6,595 bases of DNA from JBLIOB01 sp047639575. GTDB taxonomy: Bacteria > Bacteroidota > Bacteroidia > Flavobacteriales_D > Parvicellaceae. Shown in pieces: positions 6,417-6,595 of this stretch. Both the position numbers and the translations under genes were made by a program. The stretch covers positions 1 through 6,595 of the forward strand of contig JBLIOB010000241.1 in NCBI GenBank assembly GCA_047639575.1, written 5' to 3'. The notes under the pieces were generated by a model. The model was not told where the DNA came from, made no database searches, and was given only the letters and a program-made list of their open reading frames with translations. Position 1 is the stretch's first letter; every line of letters starts with the position of its first letter.

Positions 6417-6595
6417 AGCAAATAAAAGAATAAATTTAAATGCGTATCGGTGTCTTTACCAGTAAATTAATACCAAGTAAAAGAAACGGCAGCTATTAAT
6501 GCCCTGTCAAAGACCTTTTCTCCAAAATACCTTCGATTATGTTTATAGCAAAATTCATCCAAATAATTTTGTAAATAATCTGGCCACACACAATG
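6417..6595 (-). mobile_element. One end of an IS1595-family insertion sequence (boundary not resolved)
   Basis: The transposase end at 6467-6595 shows that an insertion sequence occupies the right edge, with its outer end between the hydratase terminator (6416) and the transposase stop (6467). The AT-rich stretch 6421-6440 looks like host spacer, and the more mixed stretch 6441-6462 (with GCGTATCGGTGTCTTTACC) is the best candidate for the terminal inverted repeat. The other end is outside the window, so neither inverted repeat nor target duplication can be confirmed. Confidence 0.5.
6467..6595 (-). CDS. IS1595-family (ISXO2-like) transposase, C-terminal end (partial)
   Basis: The minus strand reads openly from the window edge to a TAA at 6469-6467, giving the last 42 residues. 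It includes PDYLQNYLDEFCYKHNRRYF and then GEKVFDRALIAAV. The YLDEFCYxxNRR block followed by F-x-x-L/A-L-I-A is characteristic of the C-terminus of ISXO2-like DDE transposases of the IS1595 family, which cut and paste the element. No frameshift or stop is seen in the visible part, so the gene may be intact, but the catalytic core and start lie beyond the window. It points toward the hydratase gene and ends 156 bases from it. Confidence 0.8.
   Translation of the reverse strand, partial: HCVWPDYLQNYLDEFCYKHNRRYFGEKVFDRALIAAVSFTWY

Overview
The window looks like a stretch of a Bacteroidota chromosome, most likely from the flavobacterial side. Three things point there: the DNA is AT-rich; none of the start codons has a clear Shine-Dalgarno sequence and all sit behind A-rich leaders; and the ATP synthase genes run c-b-delta-alpha-gamma and then stop at a strong terminator, with no beta (atpD) or epsilon (atpC) gene behind them. 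That split arrangement is common in Bacteroidota. The taxonomic call is an inference from these traits and from protein style, not from a database match.

Positions 1-3994 hold the 3' part of the F1Fo ATP synthase operon, all on the plus strand: the end of atpE (c), then atpF (b), atpH (delta), atpA (alpha) and atpG (gamma), closed by a rho-independent terminator at 3961-3994. The genes do not overlap. They are separated by spacers of 55-138 bases, and each of the four spacers contains an inverted-repeat structure. A long GC-rich hairpin lies between c and b. Two related arrays of roughly seven-base units, purine-rich on the left and reverse-complementary on the right, lie between b and delta and between delta and alpha. 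A short T-loop hairpin lies between alpha and gamma. These spacer structures are the least ordinary part of the window. They could tune the unequal subunit amounts the enzyme needs, or they could be neutral slippage repeats; sequence alone does not decide.

Positions 4057-6416 form a second plus-strand unit: a membrane-bound NtrY-like sensor histidine kinase overlaps by 14 bases with an enoyl-CoA hydratase/isomerase (crotonase) family gene, and a terminator follows at 6391-6416. No response regulator is visible.

The right edge (6467-6595, minus strand) is the C-terminal end of an IS1595-family (ISXO2-like) transposase, so an insertion sequence begins in the non-coding DNA after the hydratase terminator and runs out of the window. 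No stretch longer than 300 bases lacks a gene. I found no wholly new gene system. The best candidate for something undescribed is the heptad-periodic palindromic element that occurs twice inside the atp operon.
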